Part shown: positions 12,990-26,100 of the stretch, in pieces
Layout of the letters: each line of letters begins with the position of its first letter
Numbering within the stretch: position 1 is the stretch's first letter
Assembly (NCBI RefSeq): GCF_022682495.2
Contig: NC_071398.1
Span: 101,725,880-101,789,879, forward strand
DNA: 64,000 nucleotides
Source of the DNA: Desmodus rotundus
Lineage: Eukaryota > Chordata > Mammalia > Chiroptera > Phyllostomidae
Direction: 5' to 3'
Made by a program: the position numbers and the translations under genes
The notes under the pieces: model-generated
Database searches by the model: none
Told to the model about the DNA's origin: nothing
What the model saw: the letters and a program-made list of their open reading frames with translations, nothing else

Positions 12990-13200
12990 AACTGACCTGG
13001 AGCCCTCGCTGATGCTGTGGATCGTGCTAAGTGCTCTGAATGCTGGGACGCAGTCAGTCCTCACCCGAAGAGGAAGCTGTCGGTATTATCCCCGGTCTCA
13101 GATGGGGAAAGAGGCACAAAGGTCCAGCGCCCACCCAAGGGCACGTGGATGTGAGCACGAAGCCAGCCCAGGCTCCGGAGCCCGAATTCTGCAGAGTGTG
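12990..13200 (-). repeat. MIR SINE, ancient
   Basis: The order 'gtcctcacccgaagaggaagc', then 'tattatccccggtctcagatggggaaagaggc', then 'cccaagggcacgtggatgtgagc' follows the reversed MIR core and its conserved 'ttatccccattttacagatgaggaaac' block. Confidence 0.6.
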
Positions 13201-14169
13201 CATGAAAGAGCTATTGGGAAGCTTGGTGTCCTGACTCCAAGTGCAGGAACAGCACCGCCACCTGCAGGGCCCCACCCCCCAGGCCCCCACCAGGCTGTCA
13301 GCCACTCCCCAGCCCAGCCTCACACGGGTGGGGGTGGGCGGGCGGAGGGACCATGGGAGTGGATGGAGGGAAGGAAGGTGAGAAGGGCTGGCAAGGGAAG
13401 TGGAAGTATTTGCTACCACAGGGAAAGCAGAAGAAAGGAAATGGCCCCTACCCCGCCCATCCATGGGAAGAGGAAACAAAGGTTGGGCCCTCTGTGTGAG
13501 AGAAAGGAGGGAAGGAAGAGAACTGGGAGGGGAAAGTGAAAAAAGAAGGGAGGGAATGTAGAACTGCAGATGGGGAACTGGAGCAAAAGCAAATTCTTAG
13601 GAAAGTGTTTCAGTTCGCAATTGCTGAAGCCTTGACGTCAAGGTGAGAACGCCCGGAGCTGGCAGGCTTCTCTAGCCCCCCCAACTCCTCTTCTTCCACA
13701 ACCCCCCACTCATCTAGGGCTGCACCTCTCAGGCGCACCCTCCCACCCCTTCCCTGCACCCTCACAGTGCTCTGTGGGTGGGACAGGCTCGGCCAATGGC
13801 TGCCTGGTCCCCATACAGGCTTCCCAACGTCGCCAGGGAGTGCAGGTTGGACAATTCCTCCGCGCCTGCCTTCCCACGAGCAGCTGGGCCGGGGAGAGTG
13901 GGGCTCAGGATTTCGAGGGTGGTTTGTGAGTCACTGGGAGCCCCGCCCACTTGAGGCAAACTGTGCGAGTTCGGTTGGTGGAAACTGTCAGGTCCAGGGC
14001 CTGTGGTTTCTCTGCAGCCTCTCAGCTCTCAGTCAACGAGAGAGGCGCTGCTTGAGGAAACTGCGGCCGGACCGGCAGTGGGGCCGTGCTGCTGCTCCAC
14101 GGCCACTCGGCCCGTGCACACAGCAGTCTGCGGACCGGCAGAGCCCGCCGCCTTTCTGCCGTGCTGGGG

Positions 14170-17100
14170 ATGCTGGGGCTGGCTCTCGCCCTTGCCCTCC
14201 TGGTCCTCACCGGACGTCAGAGCCAAGGTGAGGGGCCCTGTCTGCACACGGAGAGGCTGCATCGGCCTCAGGGAAGCGGGGTCTGGTCCTGTGCCTCTGG
14301 ACCGGGTGGCTGCTGCTATCACCTGGAATGAGGCTGAGCAGCCCCTGACAGCTGGGACCCTGGGTGGGACCAGAAAGGCTGGCAGAGGGCCGGGAGGAGA
14401 CTGGCCAGCCACCTGTGGTCCTATGGCCCGGGGCTTCACTTTGCCTTTGTGTATGGTGGGAGGAAGTGTCTTTCCTGCCGGCTGTAGGAAGGACCAAGGA
14501 AATAGCCGCTCATCACCAGTGGGAAGGAGAATCAAGGGAGATTGGGTTTCCCTAAGGGAGTTGGGTGGCTCTGGAGATCAGAAATAGCAGGCTGTTCCCC
14601 AAGGCAGGAAAGCTGTGCGCCCAGGAAGGAGTTGTGGGCCACAGCCCCAGAGGCGTTGCCTGCCTGGCCCGGAGCCTCTTCCCGTGGCATCTCCTGCAGC
14701 GCCAAGGACTTAGGGGCCAGAGAATCACCAGGAGATGGGTTGGGGGTGAGGGAGAGGGGCGGCAGTGGGTGTAGAGGGTGAAAACTGAGGTATTGGGGTT
14801 TGTTAGGAGGCCGAGGTCAGGCGGGCGGGATTGGCAGCCTTGCTTTGGGGATGAGAGTGACAGAGGGTTGGGGACGAGGCAAAGATGACGAGTCTGTGTG
14901 ACAAGGGACCATCCTCCCCCGTGTCTGGCCAGCACTGTGTCTCGGCTGCCTCTGCAGACCCTCACGGGTGATGCCGGGCCAGGGGTCTGGGCACAGGGAG
15001 GGAAGGGCTTGGGCAGAGGGACCTGTTTGCTGTGTCCGCCGTGGGGCTGGCCTGGCGTGAGCTGGTGGAAACCTCTCCTTGTTTGTTTTAATGTTTAAAA
15101 TTTATAGTTTGAAACAGTTTGGGAGTTCCAGAGTCACTGTAACAATAGTACACAAAATTCTCGTATTTCCTTCACCTCGATTCATCAGCTGTTAACATTG
15201 AACCGCATTTGCTTTATTTCCCTTTCTCTCCATATGCGTCTGTGTGCATATCAACAGGCAATAGTCATGCTTTCTGTCGAACGATTTCAGAGTGATGCCC
15301 CTTTACTCTCCTGAACGATTCGGCACACATCGTCCGAGAGCAGGAACATTACCACGTCACATCCCACCACCGCAGCGGTCAAGTTTGGTGTGCTTAGTAT
15401 CCATGCTACCACGTACGGAGTCCACATTTAAATACGACCCATTGTTAGAGACAGGGGAAGGGAGGGAGAAAGAGAGGGAGAGAAACATCACTGTGTTGCT
15501 GCCTCTTGTGCACCCCCAAATGGGGACCTGGCCCATAACCCGGGAATGTGCCCTGACTGGGAATCAAACCAGCGACCCTTTGGCTCACAGGCTGGTGCTC
15601 AATCCACTGAGCCACACCAGCCAGGGCTGGCCTCAGTTATTTTCAATCTACAAAACTATCCCACAACCTTCCCTCACAACAGGGATGTTTTTGGAATGCA
15701 AGTCATTGTTTTGTACAGGGCTCCTCAATCTGGGCTTGTCTGATGTTTCCTCGCATGATTCAGGAGATACGATTTTTGCCATGAATACCACAAAAGTGAT
15801 GCTTTTTTTTTTTTCACTGCATCCCATCAGGAGACAGGGTGATAGTGAAACATTTCCTTTAAAACTGGGGTCACTGGAGGATGCCATCAGTGTAAGACAC
15901 ATGAAAAGCTCACATTCTTCAGTTTGAAAAAGTCTCCCACAGGCTGCTGACTCCACGCCGAGCAAAGCCACACAAGCTGTGGTGGTCGCCGGCTCCAACC
16001 TCCCCGACTTCCTGCCTTTCCTCTCTGTCACCCACTGCGTGTCAGCCACACTGGCTGCTGGTCCCCGAGCTCAGGCTCCTCCCTTCACCATGGGTCTCAC
16101 TCCCTGAGCCCCTCAGGGTTCCCCTCAAGCACCACCTTCTCAGTGATGTCTTCCCCAATACCATGTCAGCCCCACCACCCTGCAGCGCCTCACCGCCCGC
16201 TCTGCTCGCCTTCCTCCGCAGTGGGCACCTCCATCTTACCTGCTGTCCTCCCGTTTGCTGACTTATTTTCTGTCCCCAGGCCCCACTGTCCCTCACGAGG
16301 ATGCAGTGTCCTTGAGGCCGGGGCTTCGGTCTGTTTTGTTCACTGCTGTGTCGTCAGCATCTGGAGCAGCATCTGGCACAGACAGACTTTCTGTTAAGGT
16401 TATTGAGTGAATGAATGAAGTGAGAGTTTATCTCCACAGTGCAGAGTTTCTCTGGGGAAAACGGGGACGATGTCTGTAGCCTTGGGGATCGAAACTAACC
16501 TCCTCTATCTCAGCTTCTTGTTTTCATTTTATTTTATCTATTTATTTTATTTTATTTTTATTATTTTTAAAATTATTTTATTGATTATGCTATTACAGTT
16601 GTCCCATTTCTCCCCCTTTATTCCCCTCCACCCTGCCCACCTCCCACCTGCATTCTGCCCCTTTAGTTCATGTCCATGGGTCGTACATATAAGTTCTTTG
16701 GCTTCTCCATTTTCTATACTATTCTTAACCTTCTCCCATCTATTTTGTACCTACTATTTATGCTTCTTATTCCCTGTACCTTTTCCCACTTTATCACCCT
16801 CCCCCTCCCCACTGATAACCCTCCATGTGATGTCCATTTCTGTGATTCTGTCTCTGTTCCAGTTGTTTGCTTAGTCTGTTTTTGTTTTTTTTAGGCTCAG
16901 TTGTTGATAGTTGTGAATTTGTTGTCATTTTACTGTTCATATTTTTTATCTTCTTTTTCTTAGATAAGTCCCTTTAACATTTCATAGAATAAGGGCTTGG
17001 TGATGATGAACTCCTTAAACTTGACCTTATCTGAGAAGCACTTTATCTGCCCTTCCATTCTAAATGAAAGCTTTGCTGGATACAGTAATCTTGGATGGAG

Positions 17101-20100
17101 GTCCTTGCCTTTCATGACTTGGAATACTTCTTTCCAGCCCCTTCCTGCCTGTAAGGTTTCTTTTGAGAAATCAGCTGACAGTCCTATGGGAGCTCCTTTG
17201 TAGGTAACTGTGTCCTTTTCTCTTGCTGCTTCTAAGATTCTCTCCTTCTGCTTAATCTTGGGGAATGTAATTATGATGTGCCTTGGTGTGTTCCTTCTTG
17301 GGTCCAGCTTGTTTGGGACTCTCTGAGCTTCCTGGACTTCCTGGAAGTCTATTTCCTTTGCCAGATTAGGGAAGTTCTCCTTCAATATTTTTTCAAATTA
17401 GTTTTCAATTTCTTGCTCTTCCTCTTCTCCTTCTGGCACCCCTATGATTCGGATGTTGGAACATTTAAAGTTGTCCTGGAGGTTCCTAAGCCTCTCCTCA
17501 TTTTTCTGAATTCTTGTTTCTTCATTCTTTTCTGGTTGGATGTTTCTTTCTTCCTTCTGGTCCAAACTGTTGATTGGATTCCTGGTTTCCTTCCCTTCAC
17601 TATTGGTCCCTTGTACATTTTCCTTTATTTCACTTTTCATAACCACTTTTTCCTCTATTTTGTGACCATACTCAGCCAATTCTGTGAGCTTCCTGATCAC
17701 CAGTGTTTTGAACTCTGCATCTGATAGGTTGGCTATCTCTTCATCGCTTAGTTGTATTTTTTCTGGAGCTTTGATCTGTTCTTTCATTTGGGCCTTTTTT
17801 TTTTTTTTTTTGTCTAGGCCCACCTGTTAATAGTAAGGGGTGGGGCCTTAGGTATTCGCCAGGGCGGGGTAATGCTGGTCACTGCGCTGTGACGCTGTAC
17901 GTGGGGGAGGGTCCAAGACAGAACAATGCCGCCTGCTCAGCTCTCTGCCAGCTTTCAGTTACTTCTGCTGATACCCACAAGGAAACTGGCCCCTTCTGGT
18001 GCTGATTCCCGGGTGGGTGGGTTTGTGTACATTCTAGGAACCTGTGGGTCTCTCCAACAAACTCTCCTGTGAGGCTGGGAGTTTCTCCTGCCACCGCAAC
18101 ATGTACAGGTGTTTTCAGTCAGAAGTTTGAGGTTTTATTTCCCTGCACTGGAGTCCTCGGTTGTGAGGTCTGTCTTGCTCCCCAGTTGTTTCTCCCGGTT
18201 TATTTGCATGCAAATGTGGGATCGCCGGCTCCACTATTGGCTTCCTTGAGCGCCCCAGTGCTCCAGGAGTCCTCTCCGCCCAGCTGCCCATCTCCACCCC
18301 TCCTACAGGTCTGGATGAATGTTTCTTCTTTAACTCCTTGGTTGTCGGACTTCCGTACAGTTCAGTTTTCTGTCAGTTCTGGTCGTTTTTTGTTTTTAAA
18401 TTCGTTGTTGTCCTTCCTTTGGTCATGAGAGGAGGCACAGTGTGTCTACCTACGCCTCCATCTTGGCCGGAAGTGTCTATCTTATTTATTTATTTTTAAA
18501 GATTGTATTTATTTTTTGGAGAGGGGAAGGGAGGGAGAAAGAGAGGGAGAGAAACGTTGATTGATTGGCTCTTGCATGCTCCCAACAGGGGGCCTCACTG
18601 GCAACCCGGGCATGTAACCTGACAGGAAATCGAGAATTGAACTGGTGACCTTTCATCTGGCGGGACAATACACTGCGCTGGTCAGGGGTCAGGGCAGTTT
18701 CTTGTATTTCAAATGAGGGGAGCAGTGGTGCCTGCTTCGTGTGAGGATGTGTGAGGATTGGGTGCGAGAGAGACAGCCCCCAGAGGGCTTAGGAAGGTGC
18801 GTTCACAAGCCCCCCCCCATGAGTGCTCATGCTACTCAGCTCTTTGGAGGCAGGACCGACACTCTTTTCACCTAGTTTCCGAGTCACAGTCAAGAAGAGA
18901 GACTATTCTGTAGCCCTTCCTCTGTTTCTTTTTTTTTTAATTTTTAAAAAAATATATTTATTGATTATGCTATTACAGTTGTCCCATTTCCCCCCCACTC
19001 CACTCCATCCTGCCCACCCCCCTCCCTCCCACATCCCCCCCCTATAGTTCATGTCCATAGGTCATACTTATAAGTTCTTTGGCTTCTACATTTCCTACAC
19101 TATTTTTACCCTCCCCCTGTCTATTTTCCACCTATCATCTATGCTACTTATTCTCTGTACCTTTACCCCCCTCTCCCCCTCCCACTCCCTTAATGACAAC
19201 CCTCATGTTCTAGTTGTTTGCCTAGTTTGCTCTCATTTTTGTTTTATGTGTGGCCGTTAATAACTGTGAGTTTGCTGTCATTTTTACTGTTCCTTTTTTT
19301 GATCTTCTTTTTCTTAGGTAACTCCCTTTAACATTTCATATAATAAGGGCTTGGTGATGATGAACTTCTTTAACTTGACCTTATCTGAGAAGCACTTTAT
19401 CTTCCCTTCCATTCTAAGTGGTAGCTTTGCTGGATACAGTAATCTTGGATGTAGGTCCTTGCGTTTAATCTTGGGTAATGTAATTATGATGTGCCTTGGC
19501 GTGTTCCTCCTTGGGTCCAGCTTCTTTGGGACTCTCTGAGCTTCCTGGACTTCCCGGAAGTCTATTTCCTTTGCCAGATTAGGGAAGTTCTCCTTCATTA
19601 TTTGTTCAAATAAGTTTTCAGTTTTTTGTTCTTCCTCTTCTCCTTCTGGCACCCCTATAATTCGGATGTTGGAACGTTTCAAGGCGTCCGGGAGGTTCCT
19701 GAGCCTCTCCTCATTTTTCCAAGTTCTTGTTTCTTCATTCTTTTCTGGTTGGATGTTTGTTTCTTCCTTCTGGTCCTCACCATTGATTTGAGTCCCAGTT
19801 TCCTTCCCATCACTATTGGTTCCCTGTACATTTTCCTTTGTTTCTCTTAGCATAGGCTTCATTTTTTCATCTGTTTTTCGAATAGATTCAACCAAGTCTG
19901 TAAGCATATTGATAACCAGTGCTTTGAACTGTGCATCCGATAGGTTGGCTATCTCTTCGTCGCTTAGTTGTATTTTTTCTGGAGCTTTGAAGTGTTCTGT
20001 CATTTCGGCCATTTTTGTTGTTGTTTGTTTGTCTTGGCGCGTCTGTTACTTTAAGGGGCGGAGCCTTAGGTGTTCACCGGGGCGGGGTAATGCTGGTCGC

Positions 20101-23100
20101 TGCGCTGTGACGCTGTACGTGGGGGAGGGGCCCAGAGCGAGCAATGGCGCCCGCTGCACTCTCCTCCGGATTTCAATCTTTCACTCCGCTACCCACAATC
20201 AAACTGGGCCCCTCTGGTGCTGGTTCCCGAGTAAGTGGGCCTGTGCACACTCTAGGCCCCTGTGGGTCTCTCCAACAACCTCTCCTGTGAGGCTGGGAGT
20301 CTCTCCTGCTGCCGCCCCAACCCCCAGGGGCGTTTTCAATCAGAGGTTTGAGGCTTTATTTCCCTGAGCTGGTGCCCTGGGTTAGGCGGTCTGCTTCGCT
20401 CCCCGCCGTTCGTCCGGTTTATCTGTGCGCGAATGTGGTGCCGCGGGGTGCTACCCGCTGCTCTGGCTGCCCCGCTCTCTGCCATTCTGAGTCCGGCCCT
20501 CTGGGTTTATCTGTGCAAATGTGGGGCCACAGGGTCTGCTAGTGCTCAGACTGCCTGCGCCATTTGTCCCACACTCCGCCAGTCTCAGTCCCGCCACAGC
20601 CACGCGAGTCCTCTCCACCCCGGTGCCCGTCTCCGCCCCTCCTACCAGTCTGGATGAATGTTTATTTTCCATTTCCTTGGTGTTGGTCCCCCTTGCCGTT
20701 CGATTCTCTGTCAGTTCTGGTTGTGCGAGGAGGCGCAGTGTGTCTACCTACGCCACCATCTTGGTTCTCCCCTTCCTCTGTTTCTAATTGAACAGAAAGT
20801 GAGGGAGAAAATCTGAAGGTGATGAGGCCTTATTATGTGACTCTTTTCTGAGGTTTCTCGTTGTCCTAACTGGGATCGTAGGGAGATCTCAACTCAACAT
20901 TTTTAACTTAAAGGAACATGTATTGAATGATACTGTTTCATCATATTGGGAAATATTCTAATTGCTTTTACAGTCACATCTCCCAATCTATTCGCACCCT
21001 TTCAATGGTCTTTTTAAAAAATTTAATTGTTACTGTATTTTTCCATTACCATTTAGTCCCCTTATGCCCCCCTCCCCCAGCAATCACCACACTGTTGTCC
21101 ATGTCCATGGGTCCTTTTTCCTTTTTGCTCAGTCCCCCCTGACCCCCACCCCACCCCTGCTTTCCATCTGAGTCTGCCCCCATTTTCCTTGTTAGTTCAG
21201 TTTGCTCATTAGATTCCAAGGACTTTATTCTTAAAGATTTTATTTATTTATCTTAAAATATTTTATTTATTTATTGTTAGAGAAAGGGGAAGGGAGGGAG
21301 AAAGAGAAGGAGACAAACATCGATAGGTTGCCTCCTGCACACCCCCAGCTGGGGACCAGGCATGACCGGGAATTGAACCGGCAACATTTTGGTTTGCAAT
21401 CGATGCTCAACCAACTGTGCCACATGGGCAGGGCTCCCTGGCTGTGTTCAGAGCAGCTGCACCGACATTGGGCAGGCGTGGAGGGTGCAGAGGCCGACGG
21501 CCCTTTTGTTCATGGAGCTGACGTCTGTCACACGAATCGACACATAATTACAGTTGTGCAACAAAGTAGCCACACAGCAGGTACTCAAAACATGTTAGTT
21601 GAGTGAATACATGAATTTTTCAAGCACCTCAGAGGCAGATTGGGATGATCTGGGGGGTCCGGTGAGCTGGGGATTCGGGCCTTCAAATCACTGCCCACAA
21701 GAGTGGGCCCTGGTCCTAAAATCCACTTAGGACCCTAAATTCTAAGGAAACCCCAAAGGACACACTGCAGGCTGCACATGCCCAGGGGCTGAGGGCAACT
21801 AAGGGCCCAGGCAGCAATGTCTGGGCTCAGCAATCAGGGCTGCCTGCCTGCCTTTCATGCAGAGGGTGTCCGAGCTCTCAGGAGCCTCTGACAGCGGCTG
21901 CCCGGCGGCGGTCCAGGTGAGGGAGGCCAGGTCGCTGCCCTTCTCTTCCTCCAAGTGTGGCTGGTGAAGTGGCTGGACGGGTCTGGGAGGAGAGAACTCA
22001 GAAAGGGAGCCTGGTTCTGCAGAAGTCACCACGGGGACGGCTTATCTCGTGACCGCGCTTTCTCATCGAAGCGCCTTGCGCACAGATGGACGCGCAGAGG
22101 CGCAGCTGTGCGTCTCAGTGCGTCGCCGCGAGGTGCGCACAGCTCTGCGGAGACCTCCAGCCTCCTCCCGCCTCCTCCCACCCGTTCCCCCCCCTTCCAC
22201 TCACTCACCCACCACTCCAGCCTCTGCCATCGCAGGCTAGTTTCGGCTGTGTGTCGGGGCAGTTGTATGGCTGGTAGTCTTGGGTTTGGCCTCGTTTGCT
22301 CAGCATCTGATGAGGGCGTCTATGGAGTTATTTGTAGCTGACCTTTTCCTTTCTGCTTTACGTAGCTGATTGTTTTCATGGCTACATAAGACTTCATTGT
22401 CTGACCCCGTTCTGCACTGGAGGCAGCGGTGGGTCCGTTCCGGGTTTGCTGCTGCGAGGATGCTGCCGTGAGCCCTTTGCTCACGCTCCTGTGCTGGTGC
22501 CTCTCCCGGGTGGGGTCACGGGGCTGCAGGCCCTCACACCTCAGGCACAGGCTGCCTGTTTTCTAAGTGGTTGAACCCAGCACTGCCTGAGAGCTCCCTG
22601 CCGCCTCTCTGGCCGGTGGCTGTGTGTCCCGAGGGTCTGCAAACGGGGAGAGGAAAGCGCGGGAGCCTAGGCTGCGGCCTGAAAGTCCTTCGTGAGAGTC
22701 GCTTCTGAGGGGTCACTGCCGTGCGTCTGGAATTCAGTTACTCAGACAACTAATTAAACAGCTCCACAAAGCCCTTATTATAAACCAAAGACGGCACAAG
22801 AATTTCTCGGAGAACAAGTCTGACACAGATGTGGATTCTGTTCTTCAGAGTCGTTCAGACAGAGGAAAGTTGTCATGTAAAACGCCAAGTGTAAGGGCAG
22901 ACAGAACAGCTAAGGCTTGCTCTCAGGCAAGATGAGTTTATCAGGAAGGGGCCTTGGAGGGTAAAGAAGAGAAGGGACAAGGGAGGACAGTCTCAGCAGA
23001 GGGACTGGCCTGGACAGCAGTGGGGATCACGGGGTGGGGGTTTGAATGGAACCACGAAAAGGCCTTGCACTTGCCACCCTGGAAAGAACGCTGTGAGGCT

Positions 23101-26100
23101 GTTCAGGTGCTGATGCAGAGAGGGAGGGGCCAGGTGGCCCCGTGGGAGGCGGGGGTTGCATTGCTTGGGAAGAGGAGTTAATGTGTCAGGCCGAGGGTGG
23201 CGCTGGAGGGGATGAAGTGAGAGGCGGGCTCTGGGAGGTTGGGGGGCCTGGACCTACTGGAGGATTCTGCGGTCACTGGCGCCCCGCTGACCCTGCATTT
23301 TGGAATTGGTCTCGGCCCTGCGCACCCAGAGCCTGGCAGGAACCCCCTCTGTGGCCTTCACCTTGAGCCTTTTCTCCTTAGCCCTGAGCTGAGGAAAACC
23401 TGAACATCCTTTTGCAGGCTGGTGGGAGGTACCCAGCTCCGAGGCTCCCTCTGCCCTGGAGGTCAGGCCTGGGCGCCCCACCAGCAGACGCCGCTCACAG
23501 GGAGCTCGGGAGGCTGTGGCTCTTGACTCGGGTGCAGGTCGCCCTGGGCGCACTCTCAGCTCGGTCAGCTGGTCTCCTTGCCGTCCTCCATGCTGGCTGC
23601 CCACTCCTTCTGGACAGGCAGCATCGCCGCTGTCCTGTGCCTTCGTCCGTCCGTCTGCACAGCCCAGTTCCTGTCTCAGCCCAGGCGCTCAGCTCCCAGA
23701 AGAGGGGCCTTGAAACTGCCCAGCAGCAGCCTGCCTGTCCTGGGCCCCCCTATCCACTCTGGGCCTCCCCTGGCCAGGCAGCAGGCCCTGTCCTCCTCTC
23801 TGATCCTCAGCACTCACTTCCTGTCGCTGCACGCATGAGGACAGTGTGGATGCTTTCTCGTCCTGCTGGCCTCTCTTCTCTCACCCTGTGTCAGACAGGC
23901 CCCTCAGGGACAGGGGCTGCGACCTGCGGGCGGGCGTCCCAGTCCCCAGTCCCTGGTGCCTGGCTCTGTGTATCCTGGCCACCACCTCTGCGGGGGCCCC
24001 AGCCCCTCCCAGCCAGCCAGACTCCAGCCACCCACCCTCCTGCCCTGCGCCTTTGAGGCAGCAGGAGGACATTTCCCTGTGAAGAGCAACTCAGGGTCCA
24101 GCCCCTTGGATCTCAGCTGGGCCCTCAGTGTCCTGGGAGCCCTAGGGAGGGGCAGTGACCCACAGCTTCTCCTGTTTCCTAAGAGCTGATTCCAAACTGT
24201 CACCGTCTGTTCCACCACCACGGCCTCTGCCAGCCCACGCCCTCCCACTCCAAGAAGGGGCTCCGCCAGCTCCACCCCCAAAGTCCCCAACATCGGGGTC
24301 ACGGTGAAGGGCTCTCCAGTGTCAGCTCCCCTCTGTGCATGGAGCTCAGGGCTGCTCCTTCCCGGGGGTCCCTCCCCGGTTCTGACGCCACTGCTTCCCC
24401 AGGGCCCGACCGGGGCCTGCTCAGCCCTGCATGCACCCCTGGTCCTTCTGCGTCTGCCCTTTCTGCAGGCTGCCCACTCCTACTTCGTCTCCTCCCAACT
24501 ACAGAAGCTACTGGAAAACCGCCGGGCCCTGCGACTGTGCCTGCTCCCTGTGTGTCTCCACTGCGGCCCCAGGCTCCTCCGCAGACCCAGGCTCACGACT
24601 CCGCTGTGATTTGTTAAAAAGGCCCCATTTCACCGTGACTGGTGCAGCTCAGTGGGTGGGGTGCCATCCCACAGACGAGAGGGTCCAGGGTTCGACTCCT
24701 GGGTCACAGGTTCTGTCCCCAGTTGGAGGTGCGAGAGAGGCAACAGATTGATGTTTTTCTCCCTCTTTCTCCCTCCCTACCCCTCTCTCTAGAAATAAAC
24801 ACATAAGATTTAAAAAGAAAAGAAAAGAAAAGAAAAGAAAGGCTCTGTTTTAAGAGTAGCTGCAAAGTAGCATTGCAAGGAGAGTCAGACTAGCCCTCCA
24901 CTGAAATTCTCCTGCTTAGTTCTCCGAACATAATCACATGGTTGCTGTGAAGTTTATGATTCCTGCGTGTCATCAAGATGCCCCTTGGGTCTGTTTTTGT
25001 GGCCTGTGTTGTCTTTTGGTTGTGGGATGTGTTTGCTCTTGTTAGGCCTGTTTATTTTTTTGTTGTACTTTACGTGTTATGTATGAGACATGTTGGAAGC
25101 GGTTTGATGGTCTGGGTGATGGGTTTTTAAAAAGACTTTAATTATTTATAGTTAGATAGAGGGGAATGGAAGGAGAAAGACAGGGAGAGAAATATCAATT
25201 GGCTGTCTCTGTCTCACCCCCAATCAGGGGCCTAGCCAGCAACCCAGGCCTGTGCCCTCACTGGGAATGGAACTCGTGACCTTTCGGTTTGCAGGACGAA
25301 GCCCCAATCCACTGAGCTGTACCAGTCAGGGCTGGTTTATGTTATTTTTCTCCAGGGGTAATTTAGATTTGCCTTTAGAAGGCAGCCAGGTAGGAAATAA
25401 CAGATTCTAGAGCACTTTAATCTGAATCAGGGCGGAGATGATTCAAAATTGGGGTGTGCGTTTCTGTGAGGGCGGGCGTATTTGTCGCTCACTCTGAATT
25501 CTCCGTGTGTAGCTGTGAACCAACGGCAAGTCTGCTGGGTCTCAGGTGCATCCCCTCCCGCCAGGAGGTCCTGCTCTCTGAGCTCCTTGAGCTCACTGGG
25601 AGCTCCGCTCAGCTGCCTGGCGTTTCCACTGCGTTTTACAGAACCAGAAGATGCCTCCTGGGAACAGCAGGAAAGAGTGCTGGTCTCATCTCTTTGAGTT
25701 TTCTTCCTTCAGATCCTGGCCCTAAATTTTTCACTGTTTTATTAGCTCCTTGATGCCTTAGCAACATGCGTTCATATTTTGCCAGTTTTTTTTCTTAGAT
25801 ACCCTCAGTGGGAGTGTTGGGTAGCATGTCTTTACCTGGTCTCCCACGACCGGAATTTAAATTCCTTAGGTGATTGTTTCTCTCAGGCAGTAAGTGTGTG
25901 CAGCGGCACAAAAGCAGGACCAGCTCCCAGGCTGCCAAGGCACGGAGAGGCTGTGACTCTGGGCACAGTGGGGCTCGGTAAAGACAGAGTGGTTGATGAC
26001 GGCGTGTGCCCTTGCTGCAGGCAGGCCGATTATCTTTCCACTCACCTGTGCACTTGGGATCTCTGTGCACTGTGTGCTGGGTCCTGTTCTCGAGGGCAGC

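Larger units (their letters stand above)
6576..14169. other. F11R-CD244 intergenic region
   Basis: About 7.6 kb between the proximal F11R 3' end and the CD244 start codon. Human has ITLN2 and ITLN1 here. I looked in all frames for intelectin landmarks (the fibrinogen-like GGGWTLVA motif, the calcium-binding and C-terminal blocks) and saw none. Contents I can name are one VES SINE (8045-8230) and a MIR (about 12990-13200). Purine-rich stretches occur at 13360-13560. The rest is unremarkable single-copy sequence. Confidence 0.7.
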
